Assembly (NCBI GenBank): GCA_965153455.1
Contig: OZ234493.1
Coordinates: 34,896,213-34,960,212 of the forward strand
Length of the DNA stretch: 64,000 nucleotides
Source of the DNA: Sphagnum compactum
Lineage: Eukaryota; Bryophyta; Sphagnopsida; Sphagnales
Reading direction: 5' to 3'
Under the pieces are notes generated by a model. That model saw only the letters and a list, made by a program, of their open reading frames with translations, was not told the origin of the DNA and did no database searches. This document shows positions 48,951 through 62,710 of the stretch, one piece after another. The translations under genes were made by a program, and so were the position numbers. Within the stretch, counting starts at the first letter, position 1; each line of letters starts with the position of its first letter.

Positions 48951-51062
48951 TTATTGTGTAAACATCTTGACAACCAAATCTAAGTGTTTAGTTAGACGAT
49001 TGTGCAACTTGGATTTTAGGAAAGACAACGTGGAGAAACAATGTTCATCTTCTACATTGCCTAAAATCATAGCTACAAACAGTTCTACCAATGCAAAATA
49101 CTTTGATAATTGGTGTTGCAAGATGTTGCTAGATGTTAAAGTAGACCAAAGTGGGGTGACATGGTTACAAACCAATGGTGGTTCTAGAGTAGTAGCATGG
49201 TTGCTTGCATAGTGATCTTAAAGAAGGAAGCTTTGAAATCAAGTTTGCTTTCATTAAAAAGGGTTGAGATTTTCACCCAATTAGTCACTGGGCCAATGAC
49301 CTTCTCAAAACAAAATTGAGCCTTCAATAAAGCTAAATGTCCCTCAAATGTTTTTTTCAACATGAGGATTGAACCAATATTGACCATAGATGAACATCAA
49401 TTCTTGGCTTGGGAATTGTCGTTTTAATTCCTTGATCAAAGATATGATAACATGTGAACATTGCACCTTGACAACTTCAAAAGCTGCTATTTAATCATCA
49501 CGTGTAGCTTGAGTGAACACCCTAATAAAAGGGCACTTCTTATGCAATTGGTATTGCTTGCTTGTGAAGTAAAAAACCACAAATTGGATGTTTGTTGCAA
49601 ATCAATGCACCAAACAATCAGTAATTGGTCAAATGTTGATGTTTTCACACAGGTCTAAGAACAATTTGAATTTTTTGCACCATATTTTTTTTCATGATTT
49701 GAATACATGTTGTATAATTCAGCACATCACACTTTCATAACAACGACAAAATCATAGACAAATGTGTCACGAGCTTGTGCAAATTTGATAAGCACATGAA
49801 CTGACTCTAACAGAGGCATGATGCAAGCCGGTTCCATCACCACTTCAATGTCACAAATATATTAGAGGTTGGTCTTTGCTACTACCACAATATGCAAGTC
49901 ATCATGCATCTTTACCACCAATGTTTTGTATTTTGTAAAAACTCGCTTGGTAGGAGACAACATGGAGATCCACTTGATCTTTAACATTATGGAGTAGTTT
50001 CACACCCTAGGTTTCAAGCAACTTGGCAAAAATTCCATGTTCCAAATGTTTTTTAGGTGAAGATGAGAGATATGTGTACATAGTTTGCAACAACCCTTCA
50101 AGCTTACCAAATAAGGGTTGAATAGAAAAAGTTTGCACTACTAGGTCCATCTAATGTGCCATGGTGTAATCACAAAAGGTGTAGCCTTGGATTTAAGTTG
50201 AGTGGCAACACGAGCCTTATGAACACTGCAACTCCATTTGATCCAAAACAAATCAACTTGTTGCCAATTTGATCAGATGTCAAGGCCCCCTACTCCATTG
50301 TAGACTTCATAATCAATTAAATCAAGTTATCAACATTACCTCCACCAATCACCCTCTCCAAATTCAACAACAACGGAATCCTTTTAAAGTTGTTAATAAA
50401 ATAGGCATGAACACTATGCCAAGATTGGTTGTTGATTGTGGTAACTTCATCACAATTGATAGTAAGGTATTTGGCCTTTTGCACAATAGCTGTGGTGGAT
50501 ATAGTGACAATCCGATGCATGTTTTTAGCCATTTACCAACTAATGGAGTCAAATTAATGTTTACACATAGTAATTTTCACCTTCAAGATATCAAATAACT
50601 CCTTCATGCTTTCAAAATCTATCAAAGGTCGACCAAGTTTCAAAAGCTAGAATGAACTCACTAGCTTCACCAAAACTAGCCACCATTTCAACAACAATAT
50701 TCTAACCCCTGCTAGTCCATAGCCACTCATTTTTGGCATGTTGATTATTAGTAGACATAAAATTTGCCCCATAATAAGTCCAAGATGTACAACCTTGCAT
50801 TTCCTCCTACCTGCATGCTCCTACAAATTGTCAAATTTAGGAACCAATAGTTTTTCCCTCCCATTGAGCTCACTACAAATCTTGCCGCACACCATGTTAA
50901 GTTTCCCATCACACCTAACCATAACATCAACCCAAGGTAATTTTGCAGCCCGCACTTCTTGGAAAACCCAAATGAATTCCCATTTCTTTTCTTACATTTA
51001 TTTTGTGTAGGTTTGGGAATTGCAACTTGAAAATCAAGATTGAAACTTTGAAGTTGAACCAA
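48951..51062 (-). pseudogene. Decayed hAT-like transposase, a second lineage
   Basis: Minus-strand pieces in order: an N-terminal block at 51030-50750 across frames (SFGFSKKCGLQNYLGLMLW; KLLVPKFDNL), then AKYLTINCDEVTTINNQSWH and NNFKRIPLLLNLERVIGGG (50532-50317). After this a region with broken frames precedes the C-terminal hAT dimerisation block (49175-48951: LVELFVAMILGNVEDEHCFS, then FLKSKLHNRLTKHLDLVV). The layout fits hAT proteins of the ZNF862/DUF4371-like type rather than the BED/DUF659 copy at 16.6-19 kb. Multiple frameshifts and stops make it inactive. Element ends were not located. Confidence 0.75.
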
Positions 51063-51539
51063 ATCATCATAAAGATGATGGTGATAAGGGAGAGATAGGG
51101 TTAAAGAATTGAGTTTTAGATGATGAAGCTACGTTTGTAGAAGACAGAGGCTTGACACTAAAAAACATCTTGTCTTTAAAGCCCACTAGTGGTTGCAATG
51201 AACTCATCATAATGAGATGAAGATGATAAGACATGAAAGGTAAGAAAAAAACTTAAAAGATAAAAATAGATAGGAAGAAAACAAAAGAAGTTAAAAATTA
51301 AAAAAATGAAATAGGTAGAGTTTAGAACCTTAAACCTTGCAGTAGTGCGATGGTAGCATGATGAACAGAGGGATGAACAAACAAAATTATACCTAATAGC
51401 TCAATTGTAGTGTGAGGAACAAACAAAAGTTCAAAACAACGTGATGGCAACGTGATGACAACATGATGACATTGTAATGAGTAAACATGATGAATACACC
51501 AAAAGAACCTTATACATAATCATAGAAGATGAACATACC

Positions 51540-51960
51540 AAAAGAAGCTTAGAGTTTCAAGATCCCTAAACCCTAGTTGAGTGTGATGAATAGTCACGAT
51601 GAGCAAAAACGAATAAGCTTAGACACAATGAGTAGAGCGAAGAAAACTTTTGAAGACACAATGAGTAGACCAGATGAAACTTAGACACTCGATGAATAGA
51701 AACAAAACTTAGAACTTCAAGATCCCTAAACTTTAACCATCGTGACAATGAATAGAAAAGAAATTTAGAGCTTCAAAATTTTTAAACCCTAACTAGCGCG
51801 ATGGAGATGATGAATAGACACAAAGCTCAAAGACAACACGAAGCTTAGAGATAGTATAACCTAAAACACGAAGAGAGCACACACGATAATAGATTAGAAG
51901 AAGCTCAAAGCTTCAAGATCCCTAAACCCTAATTTAGAGCGATGGCAGCGCGATGAGCAT
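51540..51960. repeat. Degenerate tandem repeat with CCCTAAACCCTA
   Basis: Four or five diverged units contain CTTCAAGATCCCTAAACCCTA, then GCGATG/GTGATG and GATGAATAGA. Spacing is irregular (about 90-150 bases). Confidence 0.6.
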
Positions 51961-54900
51961 ACACGTTGCACAATGAACATAACAATAGAAGCTCATAAAT
52001 GATGAACAACACAATGAACACACAATGCAAAACAAACTTCAAAACAAAATGTAGCATGATGAGCAATGAAGTGAGCATAAAACAAAATATTTATGGAGCT
52101 TGTAATGTAAAGATTAGGAAGATCTCGAAGTAGAATCCGAATTGCAAATTAAATAAGGAAGGAGTAAGTTTAATTGTATGCCGAAATTCCTTTTGTGCAT
52201 TCTAGCCTCCTTTCTTTCTGCCTTCCATCTCCAAGTCCAACAACCTTCTATCCAACACTATGAAAGTGAAGATTTCCATGTCGACTTTTGCCATAGATTT
52301 ACAAAACCATTGATTCTACAAACTTAATGCTTGTAGCTCCAAGTTCCAATGTCACCTTGTTGTTAACAGAGGTGGCAAAAGAATGTAGTGACAACTCACT
52401 ACAACAAAAGAGACGTGACGATTTTTTTTATAAACATGTAAAGGCAACTCACCGAAAGAAATGAGGGAATGTTGGTGATGAAGAAGGATGTCATGTGTAG
52501 TAAAGAGTGATGTCGCCTCATAGAAAATAGAATTAGGGTGGTTACAAAGCTTGAACAAGAGGAGCAGCTATGGCGATGGAGGTCGAGATCGACAAGATTG
52601 GCATCAAACATTGACAACCTTTAACGGCTTTGGATAGAAATGTTGACGATTTCCAAACCTTAATCAATCAAACGCATGGTTAGCCCTAGATCGGATGATT
52701 AGGATTATGATGAAATTGTAAAAATTAAACCGTCTGATTTTACAAGGGAGGTAAAATGAACCATTGGGATATCGCCACTCGTCAAAAAACACACATTAAC
52801 TAGTAGATATTAGAGGAAGGAAACTAAATATTGGAAGGTATGCTATTGCATTCTTGTGTAGTTGATGTCATCTCTAAGTAGAGATCTGTTGTCAAAAGGA
52901 CTCCCCATTTGTCTATTGAAAATTTTCAAAATCACTTTTGAAAATTTCAAAGAACTAGTAGATTTCTTGAAAGAACCATCCAAAAAAACTTGACGATTTA
53001 GGGTAGGTTCTTTGACTTTTCATAACCTCAATTAATAGTCAAACTCAATTCTTTGATTTTTTGAGAACCGTCAATCAAAGGTTAAAAACACTTCTTTAAT
53101 TTTTTGAGAATGGTTGGTCGAGGTTTCATAAACCTAACCCTTACCCGCCAGTTCTTTGAAAACAAGAGACAAAGTGTTGGGTGGGTACTAAGTCTTTTAC
53201 CCTGATATACTAATGGGCAAATTACATGGTAAATTCAAGTAGATATATATTTTGATCTCACCATGTCTTATGCCACACAATTAGTGTATATTGGGGGTTT
53301 ATTGCATGGAGGGAATTATTTTTTTGAAGTGGGTAAAAAGAGTGTCATAAATTACATAGTATTTATCATAGTACTACTAGTGTTTTTTTTTCATTTTTTT
53401 AATATCGAAATTTTAGACAAATTTAACAAAACATTAGAAAATTTAGTCGAATTTACACTAGAAAAACAAAAAAATTCAAAAATTTCCCAAGGTATTTGTC
53501 AAAAAATAGTGAAATTTCATCAGAAAAATAATCAATGAGTAGTACCTTGGTAGCTTTGACACTACTTTTATATAGTTTGGAAATTTTCAAAGCACTTGTG
53601 ATAACAAATATAGTGTTTTTCTTTTAATTTTTTGAGGTTTGATAGGTAATGAGCATCCCAAGTTAAATTTAACATTTATGATGACAAAACTAAGCATTTG
53701 CAAAAGAAAATTCCACTTTTCTTTCTTTTTTTCGGGTAATTTTTTTGGTGGGTTGCCATGGTGTGAAAATTTGTCACAGAAAAAAAACAAAACAATGATT
53801 CTTATGCACCTCCCCCAAGAAGAGATCTTGTTTATGATAAATTATTTACGAGGGAAACATGGTTCTAAATTGAAATTTTTTCCTCAAGATTCTCTTTTGA
53901 TTGCTCCCAGCCCCTTAGTATCTACATTTCTATTTAGGTGTACCAGCTGCTTCCACTGTCCTGCCAAAAAGGCTAGTAGATTTACCTATGGTACACTCTG
54001 GTCACTAGAGGTTGGGTCCCCAGTCTTTGCACAAGTCTAAGTACTTCCTTGATAGCCATTTTCCTCTTGTCCCAGCTACCTTAGCAACAACTGATGTTCA
54101 GCACTTCTTTACCGAATATTTATTCATTTAAAAAGAAAGAGTTTAGACAGTTTCAAATTGAAATTTTTCAGAATTTCAACATGTAAGGAACAACAACTAT
54201 GCAAAAAAAATATATATTTCGTGTATTTGTATTAATAACCCAATGGTTGGGACAATAAATAATAATAATATATATTTTAACATGCATCAATAGAATTTTC
54301 TTTTATAAATTAGCAATCTTATAAATTATATATATATACAAAATGTGAGTGCAGTTCATTAGTCCTTGTTTAGTGGATTAGTGAATCCATTGTCCTCATT
54401 CAGTCAAATCTAATGAATTCATTACACCCATTCAATCAAATTTAATGAATTCACTCAAAATCCAATGAAATCACATATGAACAAACGACACATTTTGTTA
54501 TAAAATTTGTGTCAAACATTAGTTGTAGTTAAGGTAGTGTAACTAGTGTGTAATGAGTAGTTGTGATCATTAACACTAGTGGATACAATGGGCGACATCT
54601 TACCTACAATTGATGAAATCTTGAGTGCAAAAAAAAAGTTACAACATCAAAAAAAAGATGGACCCTAGGATTCACATTGTGGATGATTTCTTCAATCACC
54701 CAGCATTCATTCATCCCATAAAGCCAACTGGCTACTAGTTAAGATTGCATGTGGGCATCTGTCCAAGTAGTTGTGGCTTTGAGTGACAACTAGTGTCATG
54801 CTAGGCTACTACTACTCATCATGGTAACATAATTGGGTTCTCAGTATATGAACCAAAAGAAAGGTGTTAGTAGATTCCCCAAGTCTTGAAGGGTGGAGAA

Positions 54901-56090
54901 GGGTTTAGGGTTTAGGGCGTGGGTTGTTTCCCTTACCATGAATCATACCCACTATGATTGTGTTGGGTGACTATGTAAACGAAATCATGTAATGGTGTCC
55001 CCAATGCTTAGCTTAGATGAAGAGCTTTCGTGATGGTTGGAAAAAGAATTCCTTCCTTCGGTTGGAAACGAATGTACTAGTAGCCTAGTAGTGATAACTA
55101 TGACCGAGACAATTAGTTGTGAAGCTTGGTTGGTAGAATTCTTATTGTGGAAAGGAACCTGCTACATGTAGTTTTTCCTGTTGTCAGAAACAAGTAAATT
55201 ACTATGCACGAAATGGACACCAAGTCTTGGACATGGTGCTAAAGGCAAAATGACAACGGCCCTTTGGATGGACACCCTTTCAGGTAGGTATACTTGAAAC
55301 AATCAAGGATGGATAAAATCTCTTATCCAAAGTTCCTCAATCATCCACATTTTAATTCTTTTCCAATTGCGGTTTTTAGTTAGTTGGGATGGAAAAGAAC
55401 ATTGAATTGGTAAAATTTCAATGTTCTTTCCAATGAACCATAATTTAAGAAGAAATAGTAGTAGTAGTAGCCATGCCAATAGGCAAAGGGCTACACATTC
55501 ACTAGGGTTTACAAAACCTTAACCAGACATACGATGTAGCTCATGGACATACTATTGTGAAAAAAAAGGTGATCAGAAGACCTATAAAATGTCCGTAGTA
55601 ACTTAGAACTACCTTAAAAGAATAGAACTCAAAGCTCTAGACTAAAGAGGGGGCAATTGATTTGATATTTCATTTACTTCATTTATTAATTTGTTAGGTA
55701 TCTCATTAATTTCTTTGTTGTGCACGGTTTTGTGACAATTTCAATGTTCTTTCAAGTAATATTATTTGTCATATAAATTATAGATAATTTAACCTAAAGC
55801 GTAATTATAATTCGTAAACCCAAAAAAAAAAACAATCCAAATATCATGGCATGACCTTTGTGTATTTTACACCGTTCTTTCAAACGGGGGTGATGTGGGC
55901 ATTTCACTTTTCAAAAGAACATTTCCTTTTTTTAAGATATTTTTCCCAATGAAATCTCACAATTTAAAAATAAAATAAAATAATGCCAACACTTTACACA
56001 AGGGAATAATGCTTTTGGAGTTGTTATGTCTATATTGAGCCGTGTTGTTATTGTAAATGAGGGTTCTTTTAGGCTGGGCATTTTTTCAAT
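51961..56090. other. AT-rich intergenic DNA
   Basis: No supported gene. It holds a 45-base module at 53173-53220 that also occurs at 44049-44090, an AT-dinucleotide run near 54330 and a short AGT run near 55450. Confidence 0.35.
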
Positions 56091-56098
56091 CGTTCTTC

Positions 56099-56276
56099 CC
56101 CTCTTCTTATGTGATATGTTTCTTGCAACTAAGGTGAAAGTTTAAGTACTTGATTTGTTCTCATTCCCTTAGCGGACTGCCCTCTCCCCTTCTCCTTATC
56201 TGATATGCTTCTCACAACGGAGGGGAAAGTTCAAGCACTTGATTTGTTCCTGTTCCCTTAGTGGACTGCCCTCTTT
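56099..56276. repeat. Tandem duplication, two units of about 89 bases
   Basis: Both units contain TGATATG, AAAGTT, AAGYACTTGATTTGTTC and CCCTTAG followed by GGACTGCCCTCT. Confidence 0.8.
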
Positions 56277-56403
56277 AGAGGATTCTTCCATTGCCAGAAC
56301 TTGAGTCCTTCCATCTTGTACCTTTTCTCCCCCCACAAATGGTGCCTTGTTTTATTGATGATTGGCAGGTTTTCATCACTTTGAGTCGCACTTCATGTCA
56401 CTT

Positions 56404-56610
56404 CAAAATGAGAGAGAGAGAGAGAGAGGTCTCCTTTGGATTCCCAATTGTATCATCTAGTGCACCTGACAAGAAAATAATCTCCAAGATATGAAACAAT
56501 GGCATCCTAGTCTCCTCCAAATTCAAGCTATAATTCCGATGTACTTACTTAATGATTCCTGCCTGATTCACCAAGCCCCCAGAGACACAGAGAGAGAGAG
56601 AGAGAGAGCA
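56404..56610. repeat. GA microsatellites
   Basis: Two GA runs, at about 56408-56428 and 56586-56607. Confidence 0.8.
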
Positions 56611-56814
56611 AGAGAGAGTTCTGGCCAACCCTGAAACATCTCTTTAAGAAACACTCTCTTAAATGACATATGTATGCACCCAAAAAAAAGTCATCAGAAC
56701 ATGCAGACCATTTGGCAGAGAGTATAAAGTAGTAAGTACTCTTGGACTACCCCATGGCCCCCACCACACCACCCATCACACACACTCCAGGGCAAGTGTT
56801 TTGGGGGGGGGAGA

Positions 56815-57060
56815 GAAGGGTGTTCAATTTTGTGATGTAGTACTCAAAATGGCAATGATTCACAAGAGGATTTAGCCAAATTTGTCCACAAGTTCAATAT
56901 CAAAAACAAAAAAAATAAAAAATGGGTAAAAAAATTTCCTTCTATGTTTTTGGTTACATACTTTAACCATGTATAAAAAATCTGGAGAATTTTTTTGGTC
57001 CAATTCTGGCTATTGAAAATCATATATGCTTTTTGATTTGCAGTATGGTAGCCAAATATA
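56815..57060. repeat. TGGCTA-family dispersed element, copy 2
   Basis: Partner of 23640-23930, same orientation, with conserved order of short blocks. Confidence 0.6.
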
Positions 57061-58354
57061 TAAAATCTGTATGATGCAGATATAATTGTTGGGGTTCTTT
57101 GCTTTAAACCATTGCCCTGTACCTTACCCTCTAAGTTCCAATGATAGCTTTTGGGGATGGTAAGGTTTCAACTTCTGGAAATGATGTCTGTTGAGTGTTG
57201 AGGAACAACAACAACAACACATCTTAACTAACTACCAGACAAACAACAATCAAAGAGTTGAATAAGAAGTGGGAGTCACGGAGTGTGAAAGGGCCTGCCT
57301 TTAACTCCATAATATTGCCCTTTGTCATTAGGCCAGGCAACGAGAGGTGTGCTGAACTCAGTTCAATGATGATGAAACTCTTCTGCCAATCATAAATAAA
57401 CCAAAGCACCCAAAACAAAACAGGGGGGGAATACAAGGAACAAAATGGAAGAATGGGCGTCCAAGAAGACAAAAGAACCACCTAAGAGGGAAAACCACAA
57501 TGGGCATGTCAAGTTCCCGAACCCCCTCCTGTCCTCAGAAGCATATCAAAGAAGAAAAGGCTAGTTAACGGAGGACTTGGTAACCAGTGAAAGAGTGCTC
57601 GGTTACCAGAGATAGTAGTCAAGCCATGGATAGATGTGCTGAGACTATCTGCGGTAACCAGTACGCTCTCACTCGTTACTGAACATAACCATCCCTCCAT
57701 CCGTTTCCCTCCTTTCATCCATGCAGAGAGTGATTATGAAATGTTCATCCAAGAAAGTGAAGTGTTACAACAGAATCATCAGGCCAACAAGAGCCAAGAG
57801 TGATATCTTGTGCTAACTAGTCGCTCTGTAACCAATAAAATATAAATAAATCAAAGGCTATGTGGAGGTGTATAACTCACACTCGTGACCTCATAGCCAA
57901 TCAGAGTGTTGAGATTCTTATTCCTGATGATGATGAGCCACTTCAGGAATAAAAGTGCGATTCTGGAATGTGAATATGGATGAAAACCTATGAGTCATCA
58001 TCGATCAAAACAGAGCACAAAATGAACAAAGGAAGGGACAAAAAACAAGGTACAAGATGAAAGGACCCAAGTCTTGGCAAATGAAGAATCCTCCAAAGAG
58101 AGAAAATTTCTTAAAACACGGAGTTCTGAGGTAACACGGAGTTGACAATTAATGAATCTTTTGCCTTGTAAGACTAGCCACACTCCCCTCATAACTCACA
58201 AAACACCCACCACCCACCCACCACCTTCCAAGTTCCCAGTTCCCCACCTCTTTCCCCCCCCCAATTATTGGGGGCCTGCATGTGTGTAAGTGGAGAAAAT
58301 TTGTATTATGGGGGAGGAATTTTCTTTTGAAAGCCATAGTGGTGAGCAACCAAA
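57061..58354. other. Intergenic, no supported gene
   Basis: No recognisable domains or splice chains. Confidence 0.3.
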
Positions 58355-58480
58355 GGAAGCTTTAGTCAAATTTGGCTATTAACCAAATATGAAATATAAA
58401 TTTTTTAATCATCCTTTAATATATTTGGCTACCAAACTGGAAACCAAATATAAGGATCTGGTGATTTGTATCTGATTGAT
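58355..58480. repeat. TGGCTA-family dispersed element, copy 3 (short)
   Basis: Contains AGTCAAATTTGGCTATT, TTTTTAATCATCCTT, ATATATTTGGCTACCA and ATCTGGTGATTT in the order seen in copies 1 and 2. Confidence 0.5.
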
Positions 58481-58979
58481 TGTTATAAGTGTACACATGG
58501 TCGGTTTTGAACATTTGCTAATGAGATTATTATCAATAATAAAAACTAGCTTGAAAAAGGATCATTTTAAAAAATTGATCTCTCGGAGCGTCTCCTTTAC
58601 ACTTTATTCATTATTACATTTTATTTTATTTTGTGATTTTTGGGACATAAACAATAAGATAAACAATTGATGTGTAAAAAGGAAAGGAAGGACATCAAAG
58701 TTAAATGGAGGATGATCTGCTCACATCGATTCCTTTCAAATTAGGGTTAGGGTTGACGATCATATAAAGTGATGATTTCAAAGACATAAGAAAAAAAAAA
58801 AAAAAAACCACCAACAATAACAACAACAACGTTCGACACTCACTATTAAACTTAACTGGGAAATTAGTTAATGCAAGACTCATTATTCATGAGACTGTAA
58901 GTCAAGTATTAGCCAAAAACCCAAAAAATTCATGAGCCTATAAGTCAAGCATTAGCCAAAAAAAATCCAAGAATAAAAT

Positions 58980-59085
58980 AAAAATTGGTCTCAGCCTCCC
59001 TCTCTTCTCTCTCTCTCTTCTCTCTCTCTTCCTCTCTGGAATCTGATCTCTCTGCTTCAGCAACAACAGTAGCTGTAGCAACAAA

Positions 59086-59116
<31 letters not shown>

Positions 59117-59125
59117 CTCTTCTGC

Positions 59126-59156
<31 letters not shown>

Positions 59157-59480
59157 TCATGATTCCACAGAGTGAAAAGCAGTACATAGTACTGGCACTT
59201 AACTACTCTAGTGGAGTGAAAAGGATTCTTCACTAGTGAGGAGGAGGAGGTGGAGGAGGAGGAGGAGGTGGTGGTGGTCCCTGGAGGAGGAGGTGGTTGC
59301 TGACATTTTTGTAGGAGTAGCTGGTTGTGGGAAGGTCCCACCAGTGAGTATTGGAGAAGAGGAGGAGGAGGAGGAGCTGGAGAATTAGATGGGCAGTGTC
59401 GCTTTGCAGCTTGTGTAGCTAGTGCAGCTTACGTGATCATCCAGCTTCAATGTGACAGACGGGGGGGGTGGGGGAGGGGG
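58980..59480. promoter_or_regulatory. Simple-repeat-rich upstream region of the aspartic protease gene
   Basis: CT runs (58998-59036), a CA run (about 59089-59116), a GAA run (about 59127-59154) and GGAGGA-rich DNA (59239-59380) lie upstream of the protease. No TATA box was placed with confidence. Confidence 0.4.
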
Positions 59481-59939
59481 AAGTGCCTGCAGACAGGAAG
59501 CTAGCTGGGGTTCTTATCTATTATGCACTACAACTGTTGCAGGCAGATTGGTTATCTAGTGGTGCAGCAGCAGCAGCTGGAGTGATCAGAGTGTCGTCGC
59601 AATCCTCGACCGGAAGTAGCAGAAGTTGTGAGGAGATTTGCATAACAATATCAGAATCCAGACACTTAAAAGAGTGCTGGAACTGCAGCTGCACATATTC
59701 ATAGCTAGCTAGCTTGTAGTTTTGCAGCAGTATAATACTGGTGAGATCAGTCGATCATCAGGAAGGAAGGAAAGGTACTTGCAGTTGAGGTGCTTTGGCA
59801 GTAAACTGCAAATCGTGTCATGAGATTGCGGCAGCAGCTGATCAGCAGCAACAGCAGCAGCAGGTGGTCTAGTGAGCTGCCCGCCGCGGGCGCTGCTGGA
59901 TCAGTTGGGTCGAGGATGAAACCGCGGCGTCCAGCTGAT

Positions 59940-62675
59940 ATGGGGAAAGTGTTGATAGGAATGCTCCTAGTGCAGCTTGTCATGGTGCTATCTCTGCTGC
60001 TCGACAGTACTCCTTTGGTCAAATGTGTGCAGGGAGCTCGACATGTCGATGAGTCTCTCAAGCACTCAGCTGCTTTTCTGCAGCCCGCGTCTTTGCAGAA
60101 TGTGAGTAGAAATGTAGTCCAGTCCTCGAGCTGCCTTAGCTAGCTTCTTCTTGTTTGCATTCTTGCGTCGATCGTCTCATGGTTTGTGAAACAAGTTGCT
60201 GCCAAGTTTACTACTGTTGCAGTGTAAGCAGAGCCTTCCTAGCTATGACAGGAGTCAGGAACAAGATTTCAGCAGCTGATGAATCCCGCTTTGCACATTG
60301 CTCATCTCTTTTTCTTGTTGTTGTTGTTGCTGCTGCTGCTCGCAGGTGATTCGTGTTGAACTCATGCACAGAGATCACCCGGCTTCGCCTTTGAGTTCTT
60401 CTAGCGACGGAAGTGTGAAGAGCTTTCCGACCAGGTTTGCAGAGGCTGTAGAAAGGAGTTACTCTCGCGCGGCTTACTTCGCCACAAGAATGCGCAGCAG
60501 CAGTAGCAGCAGCAGGACCACCATCCCTGCTGCTCGCGCCGTCGGCTACACCCAAGAACAAAAGTTTGAAAGCGGAGTCTCAGCCGGCACGGGAGAATAT
60601 CTCATGTCGCTGTCTCTGGGCACTCCTCCCCAGCAATTCGCCGCCATCGTCGATACTGGTAGTGACCTGAATTGGGTTCAGTGCTTGCCATGCAAAGTCT
60701 GCTACCAACAGACCAGCAACAAGTTCGATCCTTCCAGATCTTCGACATACCGAGATGTTCCATGCGCAAACCAACTGTGCCAGGTACCAGACAATTTCAG
60801 CTGCAAGCTGCTCTTCTTCTTCTCCTTCTTGTCTGTTGCATTAGAACATCTTCTGCAAAATCCAATCCAATCCAGAAGAGTCCACTTCCCGAAAGCTTAT
60901 ACCTTTGAGTCTTGAAACTTTGGTGGGCTCATAACTCCCACATCTTAGCTCTGATCGAGTAGCTTCAAACAACAAAGTTGTAGGCCTTGAAGAGGTCTTT
61001 CCAACGACATATCGCATGACATGACAATATGGTGTCCCGCACCGATGCAACTGTTTTTTTCTGCAGGCACTTCCGATTCAGAACTGTGTCTCCGCGACTT
61101 GTGATTACGAGTACGTGTATGGAGATCAGTCCAGCACGTCTGGAGAATTAGCTTTCGATACCATCTCTCTTGCCAACGGAGGAGGAGCACCGGACGGCAT
61201 TCCCAATTTTGCTTTCGGATGTGGGCATGCGAATCAGGGAACATTTGCTGGTGCCGGTGGGCTTGTAGGACTAGGCCAAGGTCCAGTGTCACTAGTCTCT
61301 CAGCTGAGCTCCACCTCCACATTCCCTGACAGATTCTCCTACTGCTTGGTCAGCTTGAATGCCGCCACCACCACCACCAGTGCACTTCTGTTTGGCAACG
61401 TGAACACAGTCGCTGGAATTCAGTACACTCCCATCATCAGAAACGCTGTGCACCCGACTTACTATTATGTGCAAATGGTGGGCATCAGTGTGGGTGGTGT
61501 CAATCTCGGCATCAATCCTTCCACTTTTGATATCAATCCCTCCTCTGGTGCTGGTGGCACCATTCTGGACTCTGGAACCACCATCTCTATGCTAACTCTG
61601 CCTGCTTACGAAGCTGTTCTTGAGGTAAGTCGATTTTTAAGGCACTGCTCATCAAACCTTGCAATATTTCACACTTTGTTTTCATGGGTGTGGTGCAGCA
61701 GCTTAGAGCGGAATAATTGTTTGTAGCTCTCCTGAATTCTTGCTCGGATCATCATCAACAGTTCCTTAGAGATTCTGGCTGTTGGGTCTTGGTGAAAAGC
61801 ATGTTGATCTTCTTCCAAGCTCAGATCATCATCAACAGTTCCTTAGAGATTCTGGCTGTTGGGTCTTGGTGAAAAGCATGTCAATCTTTTTCCAAGCTCA
61901 GATCATCATCAACAGTTCCTTAGAGATTCTGGCTGTTGGGTCTTGGTGAAAAGCATGTCGATCTTCTTCCAAGCTGTTCTGACTGGCATTATGATCTCGG
62001 TCAAGCACATCTTGATCTTGATTCTGTCTGTTAATTGGTCGTTGTCAAGAACCTTTCTTCTAACTGTTGTATTATGAACAACAATCTTCATCAAGCTGCT
62101 GCTGCTGCTGCTGCATCTTGATGATTCTGGCTGTTGTTGGGTCATGAGTATCTATCTATCTATCTATCTTTGTTAATCTTAAGCAGATCAGCTTCTTTCT
62201 GACTGGAATTTATAGGATCTTCCTGGAGGAGTGAGCACGTCAATGAGATTCTCATCATGTCTCACTGACTGTTTCTTTGGCTGATCTTTCTGTGTGTCTT
62301 GTGATCTTTGGGGATGATGCTGATGATGATGGTGGTGGTGGTGGTGATGATGATGATGTACTACAGGCTTTCCAGAGAGAAGTGGCATACCCGCTGACAG
62401 ATGGGACTCCATATGGGCTGGATCTGTGCTTCGACATAGCGGGAGTGACCAACCCTACTGTGCCAGACATGACGTTCCACTTCCAAGGGGGAGCCAACTT
62501 CTTGCTCCTGCCTGAGAACCTGTTTGCCATTGTTGATGCTTTGGACTCTGTCATGTGTATGGCGATGGCAGGCAGTGAAGGCTTCAGCATCATTGGCAAC
62601 ATCCAGCAACAAGACCATTTGGTGATCTACGACCGAGTCGCTCAGAGGATTGGCTTTGCCAATGCCAATTGTTAA
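59940..62675 (+). CDS. Nepenthesin-type aspartic protease (A1 family), four exons, complete
   Basis: Exons 59940-60101, 60346-60783, 61067-61624 and 62367-62675, all phase 0, give 488 residues. The start at 59940 puts a signal-peptide-like segment first (MGKVLIGMLLVQLVMVLSLL); an in-frame ATG at 59820 would add 40 low-complexity residues. After a propeptide with VELMHRDHPASPL, the mature enzyme begins around YLMSLSLGTPPQQF. The two catalytic Asp are in VDTGSDLNW (Asp157) and ILDSGTT (Asp368); the flap Tyr lies in YGDQSSTSG (about 218). A Cys-rich insert (VQCLPCKVCYQQ) marks the nepenthesin subfamily. The C-terminus has FSIIGNIQQQDHLVIYD and GFANANC. It should be secreted or apoplastic and cut proteins at acidic pH; the substrate is unknown. 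All catalytic motifs are intact. Plant relatives include CDR1-like and ASPG-like enzymes; I cannot say which group. Confidence 0.93.
61747..61977 (+). repeat. Three-unit tandem repeat, 77-bp period, in protease intron 3
   Basis: Units start at 61747, 61824 and 61901 with GATCATCATCAACAGTTCCT and run through TTGGGTCTTGGTGAAAAGCATGT-type sequence. The copies are nearly identical. Confidence 0.92.
62150..62168. repeat. CTAT microsatellite in protease intron 3
   Basis: About five tandem ATCT units. Confidence 0.8.
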
Positions 62676-62710
62676 CCCCCAGGACTAAATGGCATTTCAC
62701 CCACCAACTG

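Noticed and set aside
59057-59341. Frame rich in Leu, Val/Cys and Ser runs
   Set aside because: Translation of CA, GAA and GGA microsatellites.
60211-60561. 116-codon antisense frame over protease exon 2
   Set aside because: Shadow of the real exon on the other strand.
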